From positions 372,001 to 436,000 of the forward strand of contig CAVYNG010000001.1 of the NCBI GenBank assembly GCA_963769905.1: a stretch of DNA of 64,000 nt, given 5' to 3'. Shown in pieces: positions 23,891-32,049 of this stretch. The notes below the pieces were generated by a model that saw only the letters and a list, made by a program, of their open reading frames with translations, was not told where the DNA came from and ran no database searches. Source of the stretch: Bog-756 sp963769905. GTDB taxonomy: Bacteria > Actinomycetota > Acidimicrobiia > Acidimicrobiales > RAAP-2. Numbering within the stretch: the first letter of the stretch is position 1; the number at the start of each line of letters is the position of its first letter. The translations under genes were made by a program, and so were the position numbers.

Positions 23891-25831
23891 TCATCGATAT
23901 ACCCTCGCTCTCGGACTGGAGTAAACCAGGTTCTTGACATGCCCCAAAAACTTGGTTGGAAAGTGGTACGTGGCCGTCTTATAGTCTGCCGATCCGTATG
24001 CCCACCCGGCAATGTTGTATCCGGAGGCCAAAACCCACGCCCCCTGATCGATCGTTGCAGGGGTGAGATCGGTGAGGGGGGCCCCGGTAAATGAAGTTCC
24101 CGCCCAGATACGCAACTGTCCATAGTCGTCGGTCCATATGAGCGGATTTGGGCCCGCGGTGGCCACCAACCATTTCGATGCAGCGAGTTCTTGATCAGTC
24201 ATATAAAAGGCGTTGTACCCGGGGCCAGAGTTGTCAAAGAGCACGTTGCCTCCGTTACCGAGCTGGTCCGCCAACCCCATCGAGTAGACGCCCAACACGA
24301 GAAGGCCGACGGCAGCACCGACCGTCGCCAAGGCGCCGATCCGGCTGATGAGCCATTTCATTGCGACCGCCAAGGCAACGCTCAGGACTATGCCTGCCTG
24401 AATCTGAGCTCGAGACTGGTTGTAGAAGGCGGCAAAGGTTCCGCTCACCCGGATCAGAGCCAGGAATCCGAGGACCGTGAGCTCGAGCACTGCGACTTCG
24501 AGCGGGACTCCGGAACGGAAGCGCCGCTTGTTGGCCGCAATCTGAGCACGAGTCCAGTTGTAGAAGACAGCGAACGGCACGGGAGAGCGGCGGCGGCGAA
24601 GTAGGGCCACTGCGGTGCCCAACACCACCGCGACAAGAAACAGCTCCGCCATTGCTGTGCTCGCCTGCGTAACTGCGTTCAACGCAGCGCCAAGGCCGAG
24701 GCCATCCCTGGGTTGAACCGGAGCAGAGGCCGCTGGGTACTTGGCGGTGAGTGCTGCGGGGTAGCGGTTCACCCACGGCTGTGAAGTGAGACTCACATGC
24801 TTCACGACGCGGTAGAAGGCGGACGGGCTAATTGTTTGGGCAACGTTCCCATCGAGCCAAGTGCGGAAAATCGAGCCGCCAAAATTTGGGAAAATATCGA
24901 GACCCTGCTGCTCAAAAGACGTCAGGAACTCTGATGCATTGCCGGTGGAAGCGGTAACAATCATGTCCCAGACAACGATCATGGCGATGCCGCTCACGAC
25001 CACTGGCAGGTTGATGATGGGCCGAGTCGACCAGTTCCCAGCGAGGAAGCGCCTGACGAGCCGTAGGATGGCAAATACCACCCAGGTGGCAACGAAGACG
25101 ACGACCGTAATGTAGGACGTCGTGTAGTGCGACACGACCATCGCTCCAAGGACAGCGATCGCTACCACCGTCCGTTTGCGAGCACGGATTCCCTCGTCGA
25201 ACAGGACCACCAAGAGGAGTGCGAAAAAGAATAGGGCGACTTCTTGGCGGGCTATCGAGCTCAGTTGCTGAGAAAACTGGCTCAGCACCACGAGATAAAC
25301 GGTGGCGATCATCGCCGGTCGAGCAGGGACCCATCGCCGAGCGAAGCCGTAGGTCAACGGCGGAACAGCCGCCAATAGCAGTGGATAGAACCCCTTGAAC
25401 AGGTAGATACCAGAAACGCCGCTCGTTTTGACCAGAACCGTTGGCAGTGCCGTGATGCTGAGCATCGCGGCATAGGGGTCACCGTTCGTCGGCGGTGTCC
25501 ATCGTCCTGCACTCGCGGTGACCGAGAAGCGTTGAAATTCTCTTTGAATGTCGGAGCCGAAGAGATGGTTGCCGCGGTAGGTGTAGAGGTAGATGAGTGT
25601 GAGTCCCGCACTGAAGAGCACCAGCTGGACGCGGCTGTCGGACCACAACCCTGCCTTCCATATTGCCACCCCGAGGAGCAGAAGGGTGACGAGGACGAGG
25701 ACGAGCACCATCGTTCCGCCGCGGCCATTATTGAGTCGTTCGACGCCGGCGACTCCTACCAAGGGAAGGACGACGCATCCGGCGGATACGAGCATCGACG
25801 ATCGCGACCGCTGCACATGGACGAGTTCCAA
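23891..25831 (-). CDS. DUF2206-like large membrane protein, C-terminal portion of a frameshifted gene
   Basis: A 646-residue multi-pass protein with at least 11 hydrophobic segments. Recognisable blocks: LIYLYTYRGNHLFGSDIQREF, FYPLLLAAVPPLTYGFARRW, VLSQFSQQLSSIARQEVALF, AMVVSHYTTSYITV and an extracytoplasmic C-terminal domain (MTDQELAASKWL, LIWTDDYGQLRIW, YVFA-like ending). This is the pattern of DUF2206 membrane proteins, which resemble GT-C transferases or polymerases. The beginning is abnormal: it starts at a TTG in a hydrophilic stretch, and the missing N-terminal helices are encoded in the overlapping frame upstream to 26291. An internal near-duplicate motif FYN-xx-RAQI occurs twice, 138 bp apart. 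A role in polymerising or attaching the glycan is an inference. Confidence 0.65.
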   Translation of the reverse strand: MELVHVQRSRSSMLVSAGCVVLPLVGVAGVERLNNGRGGTMVLVLVLVTLLLLGVAIWKAGLWSDSRVQLVLFSAGLTLIYLYTYRGNHLFGSDIQREFQRFSVTASAGRWTPPTNGDPYAAMLSITALPTVLVKTSGVSGIYLFKGFYPLLLAAVPPLTYGFARRWVPARPAMIATVYLVVLSQFSQQLSSIARQEVALFFFALLLVVLFDEGIRARKRTVVAIAVLGAMVVSHYTTSYITVVVFVATWVVFAILRLVRRFLAGNWSTRPIINLPVVVSGIAMIVVWDMIVTASTGNASEFLTSFEQQGLDIFPNFGGSIFRTWLDGNVAQTISPSAFYRVVKHVSLTSQPWVNRYPAALTAKYPAASAPVQPRDGLGLGAALNAVTQASTAMAELFLVAVVLGTAVALLRRRRSPVPFAVFYNWTRAQIAANKRRFRSGVPLEVAVLELTVLGFLALIRVSGTFAAFYNQSRAQIQAGIVLSVALAVAMKWLISRIGALATVGAAVGLLVLGVYSMGLADQLGNGGNVLFDNSGPGYNAFYMTDQELAASKWLVATAGPNPLIWTDDYGQLRIWAGTSFTGAPLTDLTPATIDQGAWVLASGYNIAGWAYGSADYKTATYHFPTKFLGHVKNLVYSSPRARVYR

Positions 25832-26291
25832 GCACGGGATCGTGGCCGTTTGGGCCAGCGAACGCGGCCGCTATGACGATGACGTTGATCGCGACCGCGA
25901 GTGGCAAGGTCTCCAGAGGACGCGGGACTCCGAAGTGAGGTAGCAGAACGCTGGCCAGCAATGCCCATGCCATAAGGCTGGCGAGGCCGGCGCCGATGAC
26001 AAGGGCGAATTGGGACACGCGGCTCTCGAGCCTGGCCCGAGATGCCCCGACAATTGTCGCGCCCGGCAGGAGGACGACCAACACCAGCGCACAAAGTCGG
26101 CTTGCGAGGAAGAGATGGGAGGAGGCGATGGCCAGATCGAGCACAACCAGGAGCACCGCTGTCGTTCCCACCTTCGACAGTGGACGCGTCGGAGATGCAG
26201 AACGTTGAGTGGGTGCGTCACCTTCGTTGGACGGGACCTTGACGGTCGGTAGCTCGATCACCTGTTGCATCGTGATCGCCGGCCCGCTCAT
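25728..26291 (-). CDS. N-terminal portion of the same DUF2206-like gene (frameshifted)
   Basis: From the ATG at 26291 (MSGPAITMQQVIELP), with ATGA overlap to the upstream gene. It encodes four hydrophobic segments (TTAVLLVVLDLAIASSHLF, LCALVLVVLLPGATIVGA, FALVIGAGLASLMAWALLAS, LPLAVAINVIVIAAAFAG), as expected for the start of DUF2206 proteins. After ~25830 the frame turns Arg-rich (RIRRMRRPSLGRSRRRRTTQ) and stops. Removing one base of the CC at 25828-25829 would join GPNGHDPVL directly to the ELVHVQRSRSS of the downstream frame. I therefore regard the two frames as one gene of ~800 residues. Confidence 0.6.
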   Translation of the reverse strand: MSGPAITMQQVIELPTVKVPSNEGDAPTQRSASPTRPLSKVGTTAVLLVVLDLAIASSHLFLASRLCALVLVVLLPGATIVGASRARLESRVSQFALVIGAGLASLMAWALLASVLLPHFGVPRPLETLPLAVAINVIVIAAAFAGPNGHDPVLGTRPCAAVAIVDARIRRMRRPSLGRSRRRRTTQ

Positions 26292-26779
26292 GGTGTGCCT
26301 CCACCAGAAGCCGGGGCCACGTGAAACTCCAACGGAGCCAGATTCTGTCCGGGTGCGCTGATCCTGACGGTGACGGTCGAGAGGGCATGGGGCATTAGAA
26401 GGCTGACTGGAATCGTGACGCTGGCTCCCGGGCTTACCGTGGCCGAGCCGTGCCCGATCTCCTGACCAGCCAATCCCTCGCTCGAAACGTCTGCGATCCA
26501 TGGCTGACGGACGACTTCAGCCGTGGAGTTGGTTATGGCGAAGGTGAATGCGATCCAAGCGCCGGGTCTTGCCTGCACCGGGAGAGCCGTCGGGTCCGGC
26601 AGGGACAAGGCAACGTATCGTTGGGGGACGGCAACCATCCCGCCGTCACGGAGTATGGCGCCTCCCCCCTGGACAAGAGCCCCGCCGCCTGCCACGAGAG
26701 CGAGCGCGATTACAAGGGCAACCCATCGGTGTGGCAAAGCCTGTGTCGGTGCCGGTTCGTCGACAGCCACGACATTCAC
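26288..26779 (-). CDS. Single-pass membrane protein with Ig-like extracytoplasmic domain
   Basis: 163 residues: a short cytosolic N-terminus, one transmembrane helix (WVALVIALALVAGGGALVQGG), then a beta-rich outer domain with GAWIAFTFAITNSTAEVVRQ, GQEIGHGSATVSPGASVTIPVSLLMP and STVTVRISAPGQNLAPLEF. The layout resembles the C-terminal Ig-like part of DUF1616-type proteins. The GTG start lies nine bases after the glycosyltransferase stop, and the stop overlaps the DUF2206-like gene. It is probably a partner of that membrane protein; its function is unknown. Confidence 0.6.
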   Translation of the reverse strand: MNVVAVDEPAPTQALPHRWVALVIALALVAGGGALVQGGGAILRDGGMVAVPQRYVALSLPDPTALPVQARPGAWIAFTFAITNSTAEVVRQPWIADVSSEGLAGQEIGHGSATVSPGASVTIPVSLLMPHALSTVTVRISAPGQNLAPLEFHVAPASGGGTP

Positions 26780-26788
26780 GACACCGTC

Positions 26789-27898
26789 TCAAGGGCGCTC
26801 ATCGAAGGCGGATGCGCCCTCGTCTCGCATAGCGCCGCGCTCGTAGGCCGCGCGGGCGGTCGTAGCAACTTGAGGCCAAGTCTGGTCTCGGGCGAATTGG
26901 GCGGCGCAGCTGGCCATTTCCTCCAGCTGGCTCGAACTGAGTTGTTCGACCTGACCGAGCGCCTCAGCCAAACCTGCATCAGTGTTGACGAAACGGATCG
27001 TCGCCCCGTTCGGCAGGTCGGCGAACTCCGGGATATCGGGCACCACGATGGGAAGGCCCGTTCCGAGTGCGAGAAGTATGGAACCACTGTTGGCGACAGT
27101 GGTGAAGGGGAAGACAGCCAGGTTGGCCGCGGCCAGGTAGTTGCCCACGTCGGATTCGGACATCCGTCCGACTACCAGGCGCACCTGTGGGCCGGACTGG
27201 TGAGCGAGCTCCTTCAATCGGGCTTCATACGCGTGATCGGGACAAGGTCCTGCAATGAGGTACCGCGAGCCGCCGGCGCGTGAGCCAGCCTGTGCAAGAA
27301 GGCGATGAGTTCCCTTGTACGGCCGCAGGGCTCCGACGTGGGCGATGACGAGCGACTCCGCGGGTAGTCCGAGACGCACCCTTGCTTCTTCCCGGCTCGG
27401 CAGATCTTGATATCGGTCGGTATAGGACCCCTGTGGCACCACCGCGACGCAGCGGGCACCGAGGTCCTGAACGGCCGCTGCGCTGGCGTGGGAGTGAACG
27501 AGCACGACTGAAGCCGTTCGTGCAAGGTTCTTTCGGGCCGCTAGGTCGTTGGCAAAGAGCTGTTCGTGAGGTAGCACGTTGTGTGCAGTCCAAACAACCC
27601 GTAGGTGCGCCCGCCGGGCCATCCATAGGCAACCGTTGAACCAAGCCTGCGCGAGGCGCCTTCCCCAGACGCTCGACATGGCCCATTCGGGCACAAAGTC
27701 GTAGACCCAGTGGACGTGCAGCACTTGGGTTCCGCACAGCCGACGCCACACCATATGCACCGGTCGAAGCAGAAGATTGAGCGTCTGGGAACTTGTGGGA
27801 CCGTCAAGGTAGGACACCTCGACGCCTTGGAGGCGCAACTCGGCGTGGAGGAGCTCTTGATAGGGGTTCGCGTCCCTGGGAAGGGCTGCTACTTTCAC
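26789..27898 (-). CDS. GT4-family glycosyltransferase
   Basis: A ~369-residue GT-B enzyme. The N-terminal half binds the acceptor (VKVAALPRDANPYQELLHAEL, QVLHVHWVYDFVPEW, VVWTAHNVLPHE). The C-terminal half has VIAHVGALRPYKGTHRLLA, YLIAGPCPDHAYEARLKELA, VRLVVGRMSESDVGNYLAAA and NSGSILLALGTGLPIVVPDIPE in place of the usual EGFG-xx-LEAMA element. The start is a GTG at 27898 in a GTGA overlap with the preceding gene; the open frame upstream is neighbour sequence. Donor sugar unknown. Confidence 0.85.
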   Translation of the reverse strand: MKVAALPRDANPYQELLHAELRLQGVEVSYLDGPTSSQTLNLLLRPVHMVWRRLCGTQVLHVHWVYDFVPEWAMSSVWGRRLAQAWFNGCLWMARRAHLRVVWTAHNVLPHEQLFANDLAARKNLARTASVVLVHSHASAAAVQDLGARCVAVVPQGSYTDRYQDLPSREEARVRLGLPAESLVIAHVGALRPYKGTHRLLAQAGSRAGGSRYLIAGPCPDHAYEARLKELAHQSGPQVRLVVGRMSESDVGNYLAAANLAVFPFTTVANSGSILLALGTGLPIVVPDIPEFADLPNGATIRFVNTDAGLAEALGQVEQLSSSQLEEMASCAAQFARDQTWPQVATTARAAYERGAMRDEGASAFDERP

Positions 27899-28794
27899 CG
27901 GTCGACTCCGCGAGCAATTGCAGTGAGCTCCCGCAAGCTGCCGATGCCCTCGGCAAAGTGGCACGCGACCACGCGGACCGGATAAGGACGCTTCCTTGCT
28001 CGCCACAGTGGTATGGCGACAAGAAGCAGATAGCTCCGGTAGCGCAGTGCCAAGGGCAAACCGAGGATATAGAGCGGGTAGAGCACAGGGACGGGGTCCT
28101 GGCTTAGGAGAGCATGCCGTCGGTCGCGATGCTTACGGTAGAGCCGGATGCGAGCTTGCCCGTACTGCCGCGATCGCTTGAGTTGCCGGCGGAACGTCCC
28201 CCAATCGTGATCCACGACGGCATCTGCCACATAACGAATCTTTACGCCGTGAGCAACCAATCTCCAAGTGAAGTCGATGTCTGACCCGTATTCGAAACTC
28301 TCGTCGAATCCCCCTATCGCGTCGACGAGTTCACGCTTGAACGCCAAGTTGGCCGTGGGTGCTTCCTCCACATAACGCGGGATAGGTGCGCCTCGTTCAC
28401 GTGTATAGACGTTGTCGCCCACCGACATCGGACCACAAGTGACGCATTCCTGTTCTGTAAGAATCGGCGTGAGTAATTGAGCCAGCCAGCCCTCGGCCGG
28501 AATGCACCCGGCGTCGGTGAAGACGATGACTTCTCCCAGTGCCGCTTGGATACCGGCATTGCGCTGATGGGGGATCGACACATGAACTCCGACCGGCGAC
28601 GCGAAGTCGATCCATCTGACTGAGGGATTGGCGCTGGCGATCCGAGCCAGACGTCCCAGCGATGCATCGACCACGATCACCTCGATGTCGTGATCGAACC
28701 AAACCTCGTCATCACCTACGTGCACCGTCAGAGCGGCGAGGGTCTCGGCCAGCTTCTCCTCGTCTTTGGATATGACGATGATCGAGATCTTCAT
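27895..28794 (-). CDS. GT2-family glycosyltransferase
   Basis: 299 residues: GT-A opening MKISIIVISKDEEKLAETLAAL, IEVIVVDAS, NAGIQAALGEVIVFTDAGCIP (D-x-G variant of the DXD motif), NLAFKRELVDAIGGFDESFEYGSDIDFTWRL, and a C-terminal pair of hydrophobic segments (PVLYPLYILGLPLAL, YLLLVAIPLW) that may hold it to the membrane. ATGA overlap with the upstream GT2. It resembles glycan chain-building transferases; specificity unknown. Confidence 0.86.
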   Translation of the reverse strand: MKISIIVISKDEEKLAETLAALTVHVGDDEVWFDHDIEVIVVDASLGRLARIASANPSVRWIDFASPVGVHVSIPHQRNAGIQAALGEVIVFTDAGCIPAEGWLAQLLTPILTEQECVTCGPMSVGDNVYTRERGAPIPRYVEEAPTANLAFKRELVDAIGGFDESFEYGSDIDFTWRLVAHGVKIRYVADAVVDHDWGTFRRQLKRSRQYGQARIRLYRKHRDRRHALLSQDPVPVLYPLYILGLPLALRYRSYLLLVAIPLWRARKRPYPVRVVACHFAEGIGSLRELTAIARGVDR

Positions 28795-29834
28795 CGATTC
28801 CCGCCTCGGGAGTCCTTGTGACGACGAGCACGCCACCATCCGGAGGTGAAGCCGAGGTTGGAAGCGCCCTCTTGGAGAATTTGAACGTATGCATACGCCA
28901 GTGGCTCGGCCGATCGGGATCGTAGAGCGTCGACGAACCACCGGGGCGAAAAGAGCAGTGGGAGCGCGAACGTCGGCAGCCACCAGTGGCGGCGTGTAGA
29001 TCCGATCAGCAGTGCGACGAACCATAAGACCGGTGCGGGATAGAACGTCGGCCCCCACAGATCGTGCTTCGCATGGTTACAGGCGTTGCCTTCCCCATAG
29101 CTCTTTGCCCGTCGCAGGACATCCTGGAGGCGAACGTCGTAGTCGTGCTCGACCACGGCGCCCGGCATCAGTCGGATGGATGATTTGGGAAATTTCAGGT
29201 GCAGTCGGTAGCAGATATCTCCGTCCTCCCCAGAACGAATCCGATCGTCGAACCCACCGAGGGCATCGAAGAACTCCCGTCGGCAGGAAAGGTTGGCGCC
29301 GGCGAGCAGGTACGCGTCGCGCTCTCCGGTGTGCGTCTGCGGGACGATGTTCTCGCGGGCGTAGAGCCAGAATCGGTAGATCAGCGACGAACTGCGCCCT
29401 AGCGTTGCCTCGAGTGGACCAAACGGCTGCTTGCAAACGAAGTAACGCTCGAGATACCGGGATTGGCTCGACCCGACAACCGGACCTCCTGCTGCTACGA
29501 CATCGTGGTCACGGTAAGCGGAGAGAAGCAATCTGGCCCACTCCGGCGTCGGACGGCAGTCGTCATCGGTGAAAGCCACGATGGGCGCGCGACTGGCAGC
29601 TGCTCCAGTGTTGCGAGCTGCAGCGGGTCCTTTGTTGGCTGGATGACGGACCAGCTTGGCCCCGCATCGAACTACCTCGCCTTCATCGACGGAAGGGACC
29701 GAGCCGTCATCGACTACCAGTATTTCAAGGCGGTCTCGGATCGTTTGACATTCAAGCGCGTGGAGGGTGGCGCCGAGCCTGTCCGTACGGTTGTAGGTGC
29801 AGACGACGACGGACATGTCGGGCGTCACGGTCAC
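28791..29834 (-). CDS. GT2-family glycosyltransferase
   Basis: 347 residues: DMSVVVCTYNRTDRLGATLHAL, LEILVVDDGS, NKGPAAARNTGAAASRAPIVAFTDDDC with a DDD metal-binding motif, AGANLSCRREFFDALGGFDDRIRSGEDGDICYRL, then hydrophobic segments near the C-terminus (LWFVALLIG, FALPLLF). It is similar in plan to the next gene but not a close copy. It starts at a GTG overlapping the GT4 stop and ends overlapping the next GT2 start. Confidence 0.87.
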   Translation of the reverse strand: MTVTPDMSVVVCTYNRTDRLGATLHALECQTIRDRLEILVVDDGSVPSVDEGEVVRCGAKLVRHPANKGPAAARNTGAAASRAPIVAFTDDDCRPTPEWARLLLSAYRDHDVVAAGGPVVGSSQSRYLERYFVCKQPFGPLEATLGRSSSLIYRFWLYARENIVPQTHTGERDAYLLAGANLSCRREFFDALGGFDDRIRSGEDGDICYRLHLKFPKSSIRLMPGAVVEHDYDVRLQDVLRRAKSYGEGNACNHAKHDLWGPTFYPAPVLWFVALLIGSTRRHWWLPTFALPLLFSPRWFVDALRSRSAEPLAYAYVQILQEGASNLGFTSGWWRARRHKDSRGGNR

Positions 29835-31021
29835 GACGGCACCAACGAGGCGTAGATGGCCCCGAGATGGTCAGCCAACGACTGCCACGCCGGCATGGCC
29901 CTCCCACGTACCTGCTCGGTGGGCAGCGGGCACGAGAGCGCCTTCTCAAGGGTGTCGGCCAGGGATCCGACGGTCGGATCACAGAGATAGCCGGTCACAC
30001 CATCCTCGATCAGATGTCGAGCCTGGTTATCGTCGTGGGCGGTCGTGACAACTTGCGTGCCGCAGGCCAGCGCCTCGGCGACCGCGATGCCAAATCCCTC
30101 GCGCGTTGTCGGCAATGCGAACACCGTGGCGCTCTTGATGAGGGCGAACACCGACTCTTGAGACTCGAGTCGTCCGAGGAACTCGACATCAATACACAGT
30201 CCGAGCTGATGGACGAGCAGATCCAATTGCGGTTTCTCGGGTCCTTCCCCCACGATGGCACAGCTGACTCGACGGCCACTGCGCTCCCGCAGTTCCTTGA
30301 GCGCTCCGAGCAGCATGTCTGCACCCTTGTGATGCAGCAAGCGCCCAACGAAGACGATGTCGTAACAGCGCTGAGCGGGGCCAACCAATGCAATCGCATC
30401 CATGTCGATTCCGGACGGCAGGACAGCGATCGTGTCCCGATCGACGCCGGCAGCGGTCATGCTGGCGGCCGTCTGTTCGGTTGGGACGATGAGGCAATCG
30501 GCGAGGGATACGACGAAGCGTTCGAGGCGTGCCGCCATCTGGCCGAGGCGTCCCAGATAGGACCGCCAATACGTCTGACCCCACCATTCGTGCCACGTGA
30601 CGATCAGGGGGATACCTCGCAGACGAGAGATGACTTTCAATGGCAGCAGCTGAAGGTAGGGCATGTGGTCCGCGTCGATGACGTCGGCCTCGACGGTGAT
30701 AAGTCGTGCACACGCAAGCGCGAACATCAGCGCTTGAATCAAAGAACGACGCTCGCCGGCATACATACACCAATTGCGGCAGATGGCGTGCAGTGAGAGG
30801 CCATTTTCTCGGCGATCCCGGGGACCGTCCCACCAGTGCATTGTGAAGATATCGATTTCCACATCCGGGCCAGCGAGGCGCCGGAGCAGCTGATGGAAGC
30901 GAACCTCCTTGCCCCCCTTGAAGTAAGGGTAGATACCGTCGGTCACGACCGCCACTCGGAGCGGTTTCAGAGGTGGCATGTCAAATCGCGGCGATGCGTT
31001 GCTATCTCGCCCCTTTCTCAT
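29831..31021 (-). CDS. GT4-family glycosyltransferase
   Basis: 396 residues, GT-B fold. N-terminal: RVAVVTDGIYPYFKGGKEVRFHQLLRRL and VIDADHMPYLQLLPL. C-terminal Rossmann half: YDIVFVGRLLHHKGADMLLGAL, CAIVGEGPEKPQLDLL, VEFLGRLESQESVFALIKSA and the donor-binding TTREGFGIAVAEALACGTQVV with the EX7E glutamates. The ATG at 31021 overlaps the upstream GT2 stop (ATGA); an internal ATG at 30979 is an alternative start. Confidence 0.88.
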   Translation of the reverse strand: MRKGRDSNASPRFDMPPLKPLRVAVVTDGIYPYFKGGKEVRFHQLLRRLAGPDVEIDIFTMHWWDGPRDRRENGLSLHAICRNWCMYAGERRSLIQALMFALACARLITVEADVIDADHMPYLQLLPLKVISRLRGIPLIVTWHEWWGQTYWRSYLGRLGQMAARLERFVVSLADCLIVPTEQTAASMTAAGVDRDTIAVLPSGIDMDAIALVGPAQRCYDIVFVGRLLHHKGADMLLGALKELRERSGRRVSCAIVGEGPEKPQLDLLVHQLGLCIDVEFLGRLESQESVFALIKSATVFALPTTREGFGIAVAEALACGTQVVTTAHDDNQARHLIEDGVTGYLCDPTVGSLADTLEKALSCPLPTEQVRGRAMPAWQSLADHLGAIYASLVPS

Positions 31022-32007
31022 TCAACGCTCTCCATACCGCAAGGTGCCCGAAACGATCGCGGGATGCCGATAACCCGGCCCACGAGGTAGGCGCCGAGGA
31101 AGACCGTGTTCGTCGCAGTTGCCAAAGCGAAGTGCCCGGCGTCACCTTTGATCTCGAACTTTCGTGCCATGTGGATACCGGACGCAACCAGGAGATATGC
31201 GAGCGGAGTGGACCAGGCAATCCGCCGATCGACTCCACGTCGCGAGGCCGTCACGCCGAGGAAGACCGCACTCAACTGACCAGCGAGGACTAGGTCGGGC
31301 AACCTGATTTGCCGGTAACGGGCCAACTGGCGGGAAGCACCCATCCCGCTCTTGAACAACCAGTGCACCGAATCGATGAAGCTCTTGGTTTCGCGATGTT
31401 CCACGATTACCTCGGCGAGGGTACGGGTACTCAGCCCGGCCGCCTCCATCGCCCGGTTGAGGGCGACGTCCTCCCCCTCGGTCAGCCATGGGTCCACGCT
31501 GACCAAATCGAACACGCGGCGCTTGTAGAGGCCGTTGTTGCCGCAGACCGGAATCGTCGGGGGCACAGACCGCGGGCAGAGAGCGAATCGATTGGAGACA
31601 TAGGTGACGTCGCCGTCCGGCACTGCGATTCCTCCGACAGCGTCGGCATCGTGGGTCTCCATTGCGACCCGGCTCTGCTCCAGCCAGTTCTCGGGTAGCA
31701 CGATGTCGGCATCGATCATGGCGATCAAGGCACCTCGGGCAGCGCTAATGCCGGTCTGCCGCGCGGCGCCACGTCCGCGGTTTTCGGGATGTTCGATCAA
31801 GGCGATGTCGGTTCTTTCGGCGGCGAACTCCGCCACCAATGACCCCGTACCGTCACTGGAGCCGTCATCGACGACCACCACTTCGAACGATGCGCCACCG
31901 ACCTGCGAGGTGATCGATGTGAGGCAGGGGACGATGTTGGCTCTCTCGTTGTACGCGATCACTACAAACGACACGTCGGGGTCTGTCGGTTGTGCAGGTC
32001 CATTCAT
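31018..32007 (-). CDS. GT2-family glycosyltransferase
   Basis: 329 residues: VSFVVIAYNERANIVPCLTSI, FEVVVVDDGSSDGT, NRGRGAARQTGISAARGALIAMIDADI with the DAD motif, NNGLYKRRVFDLVSVDPWLTEGEDVALNRA, and a C-terminal membrane-associated part (PLAYLLVASGIHMARKFE, NTVFLGAYLVGRVIGI). It is of the ExoA/succinoglycan type. It is separated by 42 bases from the upstream DPM1-like gene and coupled to the following GT4 by ATGA. Confidence 0.86.
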   Translation of the reverse strand: MNGPAQPTDPDVSFVVIAYNERANIVPCLTSITSQVGGASFEVVVVDDGSSDGTGSLVAEFAAERTDIALIEHPENRGRGAARQTGISAARGALIAMIDADIVLPENWLEQSRVAMETHDADAVGGIAVPDGDVTYVSNRFALCPRSVPPTIPVCGNNGLYKRRVFDLVSVDPWLTEGEDVALNRAMEAAGLSTRTLAEVIVEHRETKSFIDSVHWLFKSGMGASRQLARYRQIRLPDLVLAGQLSAVFLGVTASRRGVDRRIAWSTPLAYLLVASGIHMARKFEIKGDAGHFALATATNTVFLGAYLVGRVIGIPRSFRAPCGMESVE

Positions 32008-32049
32008 GCAGGTATCACGGCTCCACTGACCTGATCGCCGCTTAGGAGA

